Made by a program: the position numbers and the translations under genes
Source of the DNA: Zestomicrobium sp964482405
Lineage (GTDB): Archaea; Thermoproteota; Thermoprotei_A; Sulfolobales; NBVN01
Direction: 5' to 3'
Length of the DNA stretch: 57,791 bases
Assembly (NCBI GenBank): GCA_964482405.1
Contig: CAYZXH010000004.1
Location: 1-57,791 of the forward strand
Notes under the pieces: model-generated
Databases searched by the model: none
Told to the model about the DNA's origin: nothing
Seen by the model: the letters and a program-made list of their open reading frames with translations, nothing else
Shown here: positions 8,689 through 15,897 of the stretch, in pieces
Layout: each line of letters opens with the position of its first letter
Position numbering within the stretch: the first letter of the stretch is position 1

Positions 8689-8762
8689 TGGACCGGCCGG
8701 GATTTGAACCCGGGGCCTCTCGGTTGCAAGCCGAGCGCTCTTCCAGGCTGAGCTACCGGCCC
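8689..8762 (-). tRNA. tRNA-Ala (anticodon TGC)
   Basis: A 74-nt cloverleaf on the minus strand. The acceptor stem is GGGCCGG with CCGGTCC (one G-T pair), the D-arm starts TAGCTCAG, the anticodon stem CTCGG/CCGAG encloses CTTGCAA so the anticodon is TGC, and the T-loop is TTCAAAT. The discriminator is A; CCA is not encoded. GATTATATATG at about 8771-8781 supplies a TATA element upstream on the minus strand. Confidence 0.95.
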
Positions 8763-8955
8763 ACCAATAAGTGATTATATATGTGGGGACTTATAAGGAT
8801 TTAAAGAATGAGAAGAAAACGATGAACCAGTTCATCTTGTAGGTAGCTGGTCTTTAGGTCTTAAAATGTAATGATTTAGTGGCGAGATTTGAAGTCAGTT
8901 TTGCTTTTTAAGATTGCGGGAATACCAGTTCTTAGAGTTGGGGGTTCAGGGTTAT

Positions 8956-9855
8956 ATGGGTTTGGTTGCCGGACGTAAGGTCGCTGGTTTTAAGGAGGGC
9001 TTGGTTTCAATTTTCGTTAACATAGTTCTTTTTGTTATTAAGTTTTATTTTGGCCTAATTCATAACTCAATAGCTGTGGTGGCTGACGCTATACACACCC
9101 TATCTGACGCAGGAACTTCTGTGATAGTGCTTATTAGTTTTTGGATTGCTTATAAACCTCCTGATAAGGGTCATCCTTTCGGTCACGGTAGGGCTGAGCA
9201 GATAGGCGCTGTAATAGTGGGGACACTCTTAGGTGTTGCTGGTTTTGAGCTTTTAATGAGTAGCTACGAGAAATTATCTTCTAGGGAAGCACTGACTTTC
9301 AGCTGGTTTTTAGTGAGTGTTTTACTGTTTTCATCATTAATTAAGGAATTACTAGCTAGGTGGGCTTTCAGACTCGGCGGTAGTTATGAGTCGAGGTCTA
9401 TAGTTAGTGACGCGTGGCATCATAGAAGCGATGCGATAGCCACGGCTCTACTAGCTCTAGGGATTTTAGTAGGTGCTGATTACTGGTGGGTCGACGGAGT
9501 CTTGGGAATAATGGTGTCGCTCATAATCGTTTACACTTCAGTTAGAATAATACTTGAAACTTCCAGAGAGTTACTTGGTTCTGAACCAACAAGACGTGAG
9601 GAGGAGCTATTAATTAATTTAGCTCGTGAAGTATCGCCGCTCATAGAAGACGTGCACCATATACATATCCATAAGTACGGGGATCATGTCGAAGCATCAC
9701 TTCATATAAAGCTCCCTAGTACTATGAAGCTTGAGGAAGCTCATGAAATAGCTACTAAGCTAGAGAGTAAGATTAAGAACAAGCTTGGTTGGGAAGCCAC
9801 CGTACACCCAGAACCGCAGAGCGGGAGAGAGCAACAACAGAAGACTTCTTCGTAA
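8956..9855 (+). CDS. cation diffusion facilitator (CDF) family metal exporter
   Basis: An inner-membrane divalent-cation/proton antiporter, likely for Zn, Fe or Mn. It has about six transmembrane segments. The metal-site motifs are HNSIAVVADAIHTLSD in TM2 and DAWHHRSDAIAT in TM5, the expected paired (H/D)xxxD sites. A soluble C-terminal dimerisation domain contains the His-rich DVHHIHIHKYGDH, and a short Gln/Ser tail ends the protein. ATG 8956 is chosen; the frame extends to TTG 8914, but that lies at the likely TATA box (TTTTTAAG near 8905). It stands alone between tRNA-Ala and a convergent gene. The metal cannot be told. Confidence 0.85.
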   Translation: MGLVAGRKVAGFKEGLVSIFVNIVLFVIKFYFGLIHNSIAVVADAIHTLSDAGTSVIVLISFWIAYKPPDKGHPFGHGRAEQIGAVIVGTLLGVAGFELLMSSYEKLSSREALTFSWFLVSVLLFSSLIKELLARWAFRLGGSYESRSIVSDAWHHRSDAIATALLALGILVGADYWWVDGVLGIMVSLIIVYTSVRIILETSRELLGSEPTRREEELLINLAREVSPLIEDVHHIHIHKYGDHVEASLHIKLPSTMKLEEAHEIATKLESKIKNKLGWEATVHPEPQSGREQQQKTSS

Positions 9856-9906
9856 GAAAATGCTATGGCTGGGACTGAATCACTACGTATCGGGAGGTAA
9901 TCAGGA

Positions 9907-10842
9907 TTACGTAGCCACGGAGTAGATGTAGATTCTCCAGGGCTTCTTCCCCAGTTTTGCCACGAACTCGAGTGCTTCCCTACCGTTAAGGATTTTCCCG
10001 TCCTTCCCCTCCACCCTAAAACCGGTTAGATTGCCGTCACGTATCAAGGCCTTAACTCTGTTACCTTCTTCATCAACCCAATTGCTGTACATTGCGCTTA
10101 TTTTGCTCTCCCTGTAGATGCTCATGACTGCAGGGATTATCGCGTCACCGCTAACCTCTCTCTTTAAGCTACTGATTAATTGTGACTTAAGTATTAGCAT
10201 GCTCAGGAAAACCTCGTCTTCAAGCTCTCTTGGGTCTCCTAATTCCCCGAAAGGTACTGCAGGCTTTAGGGGCTTGGACGGCGGTGTTTCGGGTTTTACT
10301 TCCTCAGCAACTTTAACTTCTTCTCTAGGTTGTGGTGCTGCGGGGGCTGGTTTAACCGGCTCGACTACGGGCTGTGCGGGTTGTGACGGCGTTACTTTCC
10401 CCCTCTTAAGAGGTTCCACTATGAGTGGTAATTCATATACCATTTTCCTACGAAGGTTATCTAGAAACTTTACTAAAGCTCCCTCAATCCTTCTCTCCTT
10501 GAAGAAAGAAGACTTTACAGTAAGCCTCCCCGTAAGTAATGTGAAGAGACCTCGAATACCTACGTCTATCCTTAAAAACATGTAGATATCTCCTTGACCC
10601 TCTAACTCAACAACCTTAACTTCGTTCGTACTAGTTATTTTTAATTTAATGTTTAATCGATTAGTTGTGTCACCTATAACTAAATCTACAACACCCTCGT
10701 TATCCCGTATCTCATGTATTTTATCTACGTAAACCTCACTAAAACTCCATAAACTGAGGTGTAGTCTTAAGTCTCCTAACACTAACAAGACATCATCAGG
10801 AGATAAAGGTATTACAGCTTCAAAACTCCTAACTATAGTCAC
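9907..10842 (-). CDS. START/SRPBCC-like protein with Pro-rich linker, function unknown
   Basis: A 311-residue protein in three parts. Residues about 1-150 resemble the START/SRPBCC (CoxG-like) fold: an opening VRSFEAVIPLSPDDV, alternating beta strands and a final amphipathic helix. Residues about 155-205 form a linker rich in Pro, Ala, Lys and Glu. The last 105 residues are a separate alpha/beta domain ending in WRIYIYSVAT that I do not recognise. No signal peptide or membrane segment is seen. GTG 10842 is preferred: GGTGGG is 7 bases upstream, and the TATA box TTTTTATAAATTTC (10871-10884) puts transcription near 10852; the upstream in-frame TTG 10869 would precede it. The fold assignment is by pattern only. 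Confidence 0.55.
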   Translation of the reverse strand: MTIVRSFEAVIPLSPDDVLLVLGDLRLHLSLWSFSEVYVDKIHEIRDNEGVVDLVIGDTTNRLNIKLKITSTNEVKVVELEGQGDIYMFLRIDVGIRGLFTLLTGRLTVKSSFFKERRIEGALVKFLDNLRRKMVYELPLIVEPLKRGKVTPSQPAQPVVEPVKPAPAAPQPREEVKVAEEVKPETPPSKPLKPAVPFGELGDPRELEDEVFLSMLILKSQLISSLKREVSGDAIIPAVMSIYRESKISAMYSNWVDEEGNRVKALIRDGNLTGFRVEGKDGKILNGREALEFVAKLGKKPWRIYIYSVAT

Positions 10843-11030
10843 CTGTACTCCCACCAATAAACTGCACAAAGAAATTTATAAAAAGCTTCAGAATAAAGAC
10901 TTATCCCAGCAACTAACACTTACCTTTATAAAGGAGGATTTCATGAGTGAAATTGAGGAGTTCTTATAGTGACCGAAAACAAAAAGTTTTTAAACGGTCT
11001 TACTCGGTTATACTTTAAGGGTTTCGAAGA

Positions 11031-11309
11031 ATGAAGTTCTGTCCTAAGTGCGGAACTATGTTGATCCCGGTAAAAGAGGGTGATAAGACGTACTTAGTGT
11101 GCTCAAGGTGTGGTTATAAGGAGCCGCTTAAAGAAGGCTCTAAATATAAGCTGGAGAGTAAGACTAGCAACGAAAGCAAAGTTAAGACGACGTCAGTTGT
11201 TAGTTCTGAGGGAGAGAGGCTAAGGAAATCAGAAGAACTAGAGCAAGAGAAAGAAAACTATTACGAGATTTTTCTAGAATTAATGGGAGAGGAAGAAGGG
11301 AGTCAGTAG
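11031..11309 (+). CDS. TFS/RpoM-like protein reduced to the N-terminal zinc ribbon
   Basis: The first 35 residues match the N-terminal zinc ribbon of archaeal transcription factor S and the RPB9/RPA12 subunits: MKFCPKCGTMLIP, then LVCSRCGYKE. Normal TFS has about 110 residues and ends in a second ribbon with the catalytic Asp-Glu hairpin that rescues backtracked RNA polymerase. Here the second ribbon is missing; residues 40-92 are a charged, Lys/Glu/Ser-rich tail. It may bind polymerase without cleavage activity; this is inference. ATG 11031 follows a TATA-like GTTTTTAAAC (10985-10994). A full-length TFS may be elsewhere in the genome. Confidence 0.7.
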   Translation: MKFCPKCGTMLIPVKEGDKTYLVCSRCGYKEPLKEGSKYKLESKTSNESKVKTTSVVSSEGERLRKSEELEQEKENYYEIFLELMGEEEGSQ

Positions 11310-11330
11310 GATATCTGGCTTGAAAACGTT

Positions 11331-11696
11331 CTATGATTTTGTTAATTCCTCTATTATGTCGTTGATAAACTTCTTTCTAAGTTCCTGGTCTTTAATCTTA
11401 TCTATCAAGAGTACCCTAGCCACCAACTCTACAGACTTCCTTAAATTATCTACTTGAGACATCAACTGTTTTATGTTCTGATTTAAGGAGCTGAGATCGC
11501 TCTCAACATGACCTAATGTATGAGCTATCGTGTTCATGAGTAAGAGACTGTAGTCCTCCGGACTAATCTCCTCGTGTTGGTGTTCGTGGTGATGTTCCTC
11601 TACCTCAGAAGACTCCACATGCTCTATCTCAATGTCTTCCTCCTTCTTAGGTAACTTCATCCTACGCTTACCGCTTTCCTCACCGCTCACTCTCAA
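11331..11696 (-). CDS. Small coiled-coil protein with a His/Glu-rich segment, function unknown
   Basis: I do not recognise this 121-residue protein. Residues 1-30 are basic then acidic, residues about 33-45 carry a His/Glu run (EEHHHEHQHEE) that could bind metal, and residues about 50-115 form a predicted amphipathic helix or coiled coil with heptad-like spacing (SLNQNIKQLMSQVDNLRK). There is no membrane segment. TTG 11696 is supported by GGGAGGT a few bases upstream. It converges on the TFS-like gene 20 bases away. Expression seems likely from the good ribosome-binding site. Confidence 0.6.
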   Translation of the reverse strand: MRVSGEESGKRRMKLPKKEEDIEIEHVESSEVEEHHHEHQHEEISPEDYSLLLMNTIAHTLGHVESDLSSLNQNIKQLMSQVDNLRKSVELVARVLLIDKIKDQELRKKFINDIIEELTKS

Positions 11697-12104
11697 GACC
11701 TCCCAGATACTGATACTATGCCCGCTAATAAAAAGGATTGGTTACAACTGAAAGTCTAGTCCTTCAGTGCGGGGGTGGCGAGAAAGGCTTATAAGCTCCG
11801 TATCTTCTAATGTATCTCCTAATTTCTCGATGACGATAGCGGTGAATGGTTGAACTATGTGAGCCACGAGCGATGATAACCGGAGCACACATAGCCCGCA
11901 CTAACGGGAACCCTCACCCTTCAGGACGAGGAGGAGGTCAGCGAATATAGGAATTTCATCCTGAAGCAGGAAGAAGCTCAGGATCCTTACTACGGAGCAG
12001 GCTCTACTTTTTCCGGATTCCTCTTTAATTTCTGGTAGACAACTCTCTAAAACTTTTAGGTAGGGAACTGTGTTCTAGGTGTTTGTGTTTTGCTAGGTTT
12101 GTAG
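11697..12104. other. 408-bp intergenic region with a TATA box and TnpB-type RNA remnant
   Basis: No protein gene is visible. From left to right it holds the upstream region of the minus-strand coiled-coil gene, a plus-strand TATA-like GCTTATAAG (about 11788-11796), an inverted repeat CTATGTG/CACATAG enclosing a 26-nt loop (about 11854-11893), the TnpB-type 3' end annotated separately (11895-11941), then sequence that runs into the end of the Sm gene. A transcript from the TATA box would begin near 11818 and cover the hairpin and the TnpB-type end. Confidence 0.5.
11895..11941 (+). mobile_element. Solo IS605/TnpB-type 3' end (omega-RNA-like), copy A
   Basis: CCCGCACTAACGGG forms a small hairpin and is followed by ACCCTCACCCTTCAGG and the terminal GAGGAGGTCAG. 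The same arrangement occurs at 17405, 40025 and 57723. In one frame all copies can read N-P-x-P/S-x-x-x-GGGQ, here NPHPSGRGGGQ, which I recognise from the C-termini of archaeal TnpB proteins. No tnpB gene is attached: the frame has stops just upstream. This is the remnant or solo right end of an IS200/IS605-family element. Confidence 0.6.
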
Positions 12105-12353
12105 TCATTTTTTGTAGTCAATGACTACGTAAAGTATTTGGCTACCTCTTATTAAGATGGTTCCGTATTTAGCTACCGGTTTTAAGTCTTCGTCAGAGAC
12201 TTCCTCAGCATTTATCATTACTAGATTCATCGTGTTGTCTGCGAATATTAGCTGGCCAGTATAGGAATTGCCTTCCTTTACCTTAACTAGCACGTTCCTA
12301 TTTATTGAAGACCTCAACACCCTTAGAGGGCTTTCTGATCTCAACGTCTCCAT
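12105..12353 (-). CDS. Sm-like archaeal protein (SmAP/LSm)
   Basis: An 82-residue Sm-fold RNA-binding protein that forms hexa- or heptameric rings binding U-rich RNA. The Sm1 motif is visible as VLVKVKEGNSYTGQLIFADNTMNLVM (quoted in part: the GxLxxxDxxMNLV core) and Sm2 as KYGTILIRGSQILYV, matching the IRG(S/N)xIxYI consensus. The length is normal. ATG 12353 has GGTG nearby and a TATA element CTTTATATTC at about 12396-12406 on the minus strand. It is divergent from the ABCE1 gene, an arrangement that shares a 186-bp promoter region. Confidence 0.9.
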   Translation of the reverse strand: METLRSESPLRVLRSSINRNVLVKVKEGNSYTGQLIFADNTMNLVMINAEEVSDEDLKPVAKYGTILIRGSQILYVVIDYKK

Positions 12354-12539
12354 ACTTCAACACCGCGATTATCCTACTCTAGAAGTAACGTATATGAATA
12401 TAAAGTTTTTGCGTTTGCGGGGACGGTCAGTATTGGAGTTACTAGTCATTAATCCTTGCCGTCACCACTCATCATTCCGTTTAGTGTTAGTTCTTTACGT
12501 TAATAAGTGTTCTTAGCTTTCTTGTTTTGGTGTGTGGGG

Positions 12540-14363
12540 ATGGTTAGGGTTGCTGTGATAGACTACGATCTCTGCAAGCCACACAGGTGTCATTTAGAGT
12601 GTGTTAGGTTCTGCCCTGTTAATAGGAGTGGTGGGAAGGCTATAGAGATTTCCGAGTCTGTTAACGGTAAGGCGTTCATTTATGAGGTTGCTTGCGTGGG
12701 TTGCGGTATATGTGTTAAGAAGTGTCCTTACTATGCTATAAGCGTCGTTAACTTGCCTGACGAATTGGAGAAGCAGGTAGTGCATAGGTATGGGCCCAAC
12801 GCCTTCAAGCTATACGGCCTACCAATACCTCAAGCAGGGATGGTCGTGGGGGTTCTGGGTAAGAACGGGTCCGGGAAGACAACGGTGTTGAGGATACTCT
12901 CAGGTGATTTAATACCTAATCTAGGGGTTTTTGAGGTTAAGCCTTCCTGGGATAGGGTGTTAGAGAGGTTTAGGGGTACGGAACTCTATAACTACTTGAA
13001 GACTGTGGCTGACGGGAGCTTAAGGAGGGTACATAAGATACAGCACGTGGATCTTGTTAGGAAGTACGTGAAGGGTCATGTAGGTGAGGTCTTAACGAGA
13101 ATAGATGAAAGAGGTCTGCTAAGCGAGGTTAAGAAATCACTTTCTCTGGACAGTGCATGGGATAACAAAGTTAGTAACCTGAGTGGTGGGGAACTCCAGA
13201 GATTCACCATAGCTGCCGCCCTGCTTAGGGATGCAGGAGCCTACTTCTTTGATGAACCGTCAAGCTACCTGGACGTTAGGGAGAGGCTGGCGATAGCAAA
13301 CGCTATCAGGGAGTTAACGCCTAAGTCAGCTTATGTGATGGTCGTGGAACACGACTTGGCAGTGCTAGATTACGTGTCAGATAGTGTGGTGGTGATGTAT
13401 GGTGAACCAGGTGTTTACGGCCTATGCTCAAAACTTTACTCAGTAGGGTCTGGAATAAATCACTTCCTAGAAGGTTTCTTGCCGGCAGAGAATATGAGGA
13501 TAAGAAACGAGAAAATAAGTTTCTATTTCAGGGTAAGTCCCTCGGAAATTATCGAACCTAAAAGACCGTACCTTTATTGGCCTCACATGGTGAAAAACCT
13601 CGACGGCTTTAAGCTGGTTGTTGATGAGGGAACTTCATACGTGGGTGAGATAATAGGTGTGTTAGGCCCTAACGCGATAGGTAAAACCACCTTCATAAGA
13701 CTTCTCGCGGGAGAACTTAAGCCTGATGAGGGGTACGTGACTACGGAAGGACTTAAAATATCTTACAAACCCCAGTACATAAGAGCTGAGACATACCCCT
13801 GGACGACGGTTGAGGATGCTTTAAAAGAACTTAGGAAGGAGGGTATGGCTTCCACAGAATGGTTCGAAACCGACGTAATCAGGAAGTTAGGTCTTCATAA
13901 ATTAGGGGATAAGGAGATAACGAGTCTTAGCGGAGGGGAGTTACAGAAATTCGCGGTAACCGTGGCTTTAGCTAGGGAAGCCGATCTCTACTTAATCGAC
14001 GAACCCTCAGCGTTTATAGATGTAGAGGAGAGACTGACCGTCGCTAAAGCCATAAGGAAGGTAGCGGAGGTACGTAAGACTACCATATTCGTCGTAGACC
14101 ACGACCTACTAGTCGCGGATTATATCTCGGACAGGGTCATGGTTTTCGAGGGAGTTCCGGGTAGAGAGGGACACGCTAGGTCGCCAGCAGACCTCAGGAC
14201 CGGAATGAATAAATTCTTGGAAAGTGTGCAGGTAACCTTCAGGAGGGATCCGAGAACGTATAGACCGAGAATAAACAAGCCAGGCTCATACCTAGATAGA
14301 CAGCAGAAGATGCTGAGAGAATATTATTACGTTAAGCCAGCGCAGCAACCAGCCGAAGAATAA
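12540..14363 (+). CDS. ABCE1/Rli1 ribosome-recycling ATPase
   Basis: A twin-ABC ATPase that splits ribosomal subunits after termination. The N-terminus has two [4Fe-4S] motifs, CKPHRCHLECVRFCP and CVGCGICVKKCP. The first ATPase has GKNGSGKTT, the signature LSGGELQRF and Walker B AYFFDEPSSYLD; the second has GPNAIGKTT, LSGGELQKF and YLIDEPSAFID. The second Walker A has Ala where Gly is usual (GPNGIGKT), a mild change that keeps the GKT. ATG 12540 is used since family members begin close to this MVRVAVIDYDLC; the open frame before it is not family-like. The length is 607 residues, as expected. Confidence 0.96.
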   Translation: MVRVAVIDYDLCKPHRCHLECVRFCPVNRSGGKAIEISESVNGKAFIYEVACVGCGICVKKCPYYAISVVNLPDELEKQVVHRYGPNAFKLYGLPIPQAGMVVGVLGKNGSGKTTVLRILSGDLIPNLGVFEVKPSWDRVLERFRGTELYNYLKTVADGSLRRVHKIQHVDLVRKYVKGHVGEVLTRIDERGLLSEVKKSLSLDSAWDNKVSNLSGGELQRFTIAAALLRDAGAYFFDEPSSYLDVRERLAIANAIRELTPKSAYVMVVEHDLAVLDYVSDSVVVMYGEPGVYGLCSKLYSVGSGINHFLEGFLPAENMRIRNEKISFYFRVSPSEIIEPKRPYLYWPHMVKNLDGFKLVVDEGTSYVGEIIGVLGPNAIGKTTFIRLLAGELKPDEGYVTTEGLKISYKPQYIRAETYPWTTVEDALKELRKEGMASTEWFETDVIRKLGLHKLGDKEITSLSGGELQKFAVTVALAREADLYLIDEPSAFIDVEERLTVAKAIRKVAEVRKTTIFVVDHDLLVADYISDRVMVFEGVPGREGHARSPADLRTGMNKFLESVQVTFRRDPRTYRPRINKPGSYLDRQQKMLREYYYVKPAQQPAEE

Positions 14364-14370
14364 CGCTCAG

Positions 14371-14640
14371 TCAGCGGAAAATCTCTACCTCGAGTTCTAT
14401 GTAGGAAGACCTTCTCCCACTATACTCTACAGTCCCTATATTAACCTTGGAGAGCCTTACTAGACCACCTAACCTCCTACTAATTAGATTGTAGAGATCC
14501 ACAGCTCTAACTATGTTATCACCTCTACCATAGAGCACTACTTTCTTAACACCTTGATTAACGTAATTATTAAATAATAACACGTAGGTCTCCATGGGCT
14601 TACTACCAACATTTAACTTTCTGATGGCTATTGAATCCAT
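14371..14640 (-). CDS. Alba-family nucleic-acid-binding protein (divergent paralogue)
   Basis: An 89-residue protein with the Alba fold pattern: a first strand VGSKPMETYVLLFN, then an amphipathic helix, the VVLYGRGDNIVRAVDLYN segment that corresponds to the conserved GRGxxIxxAV region, and C-terminal strands ending ELEVEIF. Alba proteins coat DNA and RNA in archaea. Sequence identity to classical Alba seems limited, so it is probably a second paralogue, perhaps RNA-directed; this is inference. ATG 14640 follows GGGGGATGG. It converges on the ABCE1 gene with a 7-base gap. Confidence 0.8.
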   Translation of the reverse strand: MDSIAIRKLNVGSKPMETYVLLFNNYVNQGVKKVVLYGRGDNIVRAVDLYNLISRRLGGLVRLSKVNIGTVEYSGRRSSYIELEVEIFR

Positions 14641-14749
14641 CCCCCAGCATCCATTATTCTTACCTAAGTTCCTAAATAAGTTTAAGTGTCTACTCTAATT
14701 AAGTGGGTCTCAAGCGTGAGGAAATCATTAACTGCGTTGATTAACGAAC

Positions 14750-14762
14750 AAAATATTTAAAA
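14750..14762 (+). promoter_or_regulatory. TATA box of the Glu/Trp miniprotein gene
   Basis: AAAATATTTAAAA is a strong archaeal TATA element; transcription would begin at about 14782-14786, roughly ten bases before ATG 14794. It is the main reason to treat the short frame downstream as a real gene. Confidence 0.55.
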
Positions 14763-14793
14763 CCCTCCACACATGTAAACTTGGTGTGTTCCT

Positions 14794-14880
14794 ATGTTTG
14801 AGGAAGAGTGGTGGGAAGAGGAAGAAGAGGAATGGTGGGAGGAAGAGTGGGAAGAGGGTGAGGAGGAAGAGTGGGAGTAA
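14794..14880 (+). CDS. 28-residue Glu/Trp miniprotein, unknown function
   Basis: A very short frame beginning MFEEEWWEEE and ending EEEEWE before a TAA stop. Apart from the first two residues and one Gly, it consists only of Glu (19) and Trp (6). The codons are mixed GAA and GAG, so it is not one simple DNA repeat, although GAGGAAGAGTGG recurs. A strong TATA box (14750-14762) precedes it at the distance expected for a short-leader message. At neutral pH the charge would be near -19 with paired Trp, so a structured metal- or partner-binding peptide is possible. I know of no matching family. The alternative is a purine-rich untranslated RNA. Confidence 0.5.
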   Translation: MFEEEWWEEEEEEWWEEEWEEGEEEEWE

Positions 14881-15017
14881 GATTCCTCTCCCCGCTCGAT
14901 TTTTAAGTTAAGGCTTTTGTTTGAAGGATCAGTGACGTGTTATAGCGGTCTCACAGTTTGAGACTTGTGTTGTATAAATTTTAGTGTGTGAGTTCATGTT
15001 TGAATTTGGTGATTAAT

Positions 15018-15878
15018 GTGAGATTTGAGTCTGCGTCGGTTCCGGTTGATGAGTCAGGTAGGCAGTACCACCTGAACGTGAGGAGAGGCGACATACCTAG
15101 GTATGTCTTACTGCCTGGTGACCCTGGTAGGGTGCCGCTCATAGCTAGTTTCTGGGACGAGAAGAGGCTGTTGAGTTCGCACAGGGAATACGTGATCTAT
15201 GTTGGTAGGTATAGGGGTGTTGACGTCGCAGCAGTCTCTACCGGTATAGGGGGTCCTGCGACCGCTATAGCTGTTGAGGAATTATTTAGGGTGGGTGCTG
15301 ACACTTTCATAAGGGTTGGGACGACCGGCGCTTTGAGGAGGGAGATTAAGTTAGGTGACCTAATAATAACGTCTGCTGCCGTAAGATATGACGGAGTTAG
15401 TAGGATTTACGTTGACTCAGAATACCCCGCAGCAGCTTCTCTAGATGTCCTACTAGCTTTGATAGAGGCCGCGGATGAATTAGGGGTTAGGTACCACGTT
15501 GGGATAACGGCGAGTAGTGATTCGTTCTATGTAGGGCAGGGGAGACCAGGTTTCAAGAATTACTTACCTAAGCAGTGGTCCGACATACATTTAAGACTTG
15601 CTGAAGTTAACGTGCTTAACTTCGAGATGGAAGCATCAACGATATTCACGCTAGCTAACATATACGGTGGTAGGGGAGGAGCTGTGTGTGCGGTCATAGC
15701 TAATAGAGCTACAGACGAGTTTGTTCCGGGAGCAGGCGTTGAGGACGCTATTAAGGTAGCTAATGAAGCCGTGAGGATACTGAAGGAATGGGACGATTTG
15801 AGAGCAGAGAAGAAGATTACTTACTTATCAGCAAGCACGCTGAGTGAGTGGTATTTGAGGAGCCGTAAGGGTAGGTGA
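15018..15878 (+). CDS. Uridine/purine nucleoside phosphorylase family protein
   Basis: A nucleoside phosphorylase of the NP-I superfamily, cleaving nucleosides to base and ribose-1-phosphate. Motifs include the phosphate-binding PGDPGRVPLIA (about residues 33-43), STGIGGPATAIAVEEL (about 75-90) with the GxGxP loop, RVGTTGAL, and NFEMEASTIFTLA (about 205), whose Glu contacts the ribose. This resembles uridine phosphorylase more than MTA phosphorylase. GTG 15018 is chosen because a TATA element GTATAAATTTT (about 14968-14978) predicts transcription from about 15000; GTG 15009 is possible. The next gene starts 19 bases downstream, so the two may form an operon for nucleoside or base salvage. Confidence 0.85.
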   Translation: MRFESASVPVDESGRQYHLNVRRGDIPRYVLLPGDPGRVPLIASFWDEKRLLSSHREYVIYVGRYRGVDVAAVSTGIGGPATAIAVEELFRVGADTFIRVGTTGALRREIKLGDLIITSAAVRYDGVSRIYVDSEYPAAASLDVLLALIEAADELGVRYHVGITASSDSFYVGQGRPGFKNYLPKQWSDIHLRLAEVNVLNFEMEASTIFTLANIYGGRGGAVCAVIANRATDEFVPGAGVEDAIKVANEAVRILKEWDDLRAEKKITYLSASTLSEWYLRSRKGR

Positions 15879-15897
15879 GGCGAGACGGTGGCTGACC

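Noticed and set aside
8821..8836. Inverted repeat GATGAAC/GTTCATC upstream of the CDF transporter.
   Set aside because: The arms are only 7 bp, and the site is about 120 bases before the start and far from the likely TATA box, so support is too weak for an operator call.
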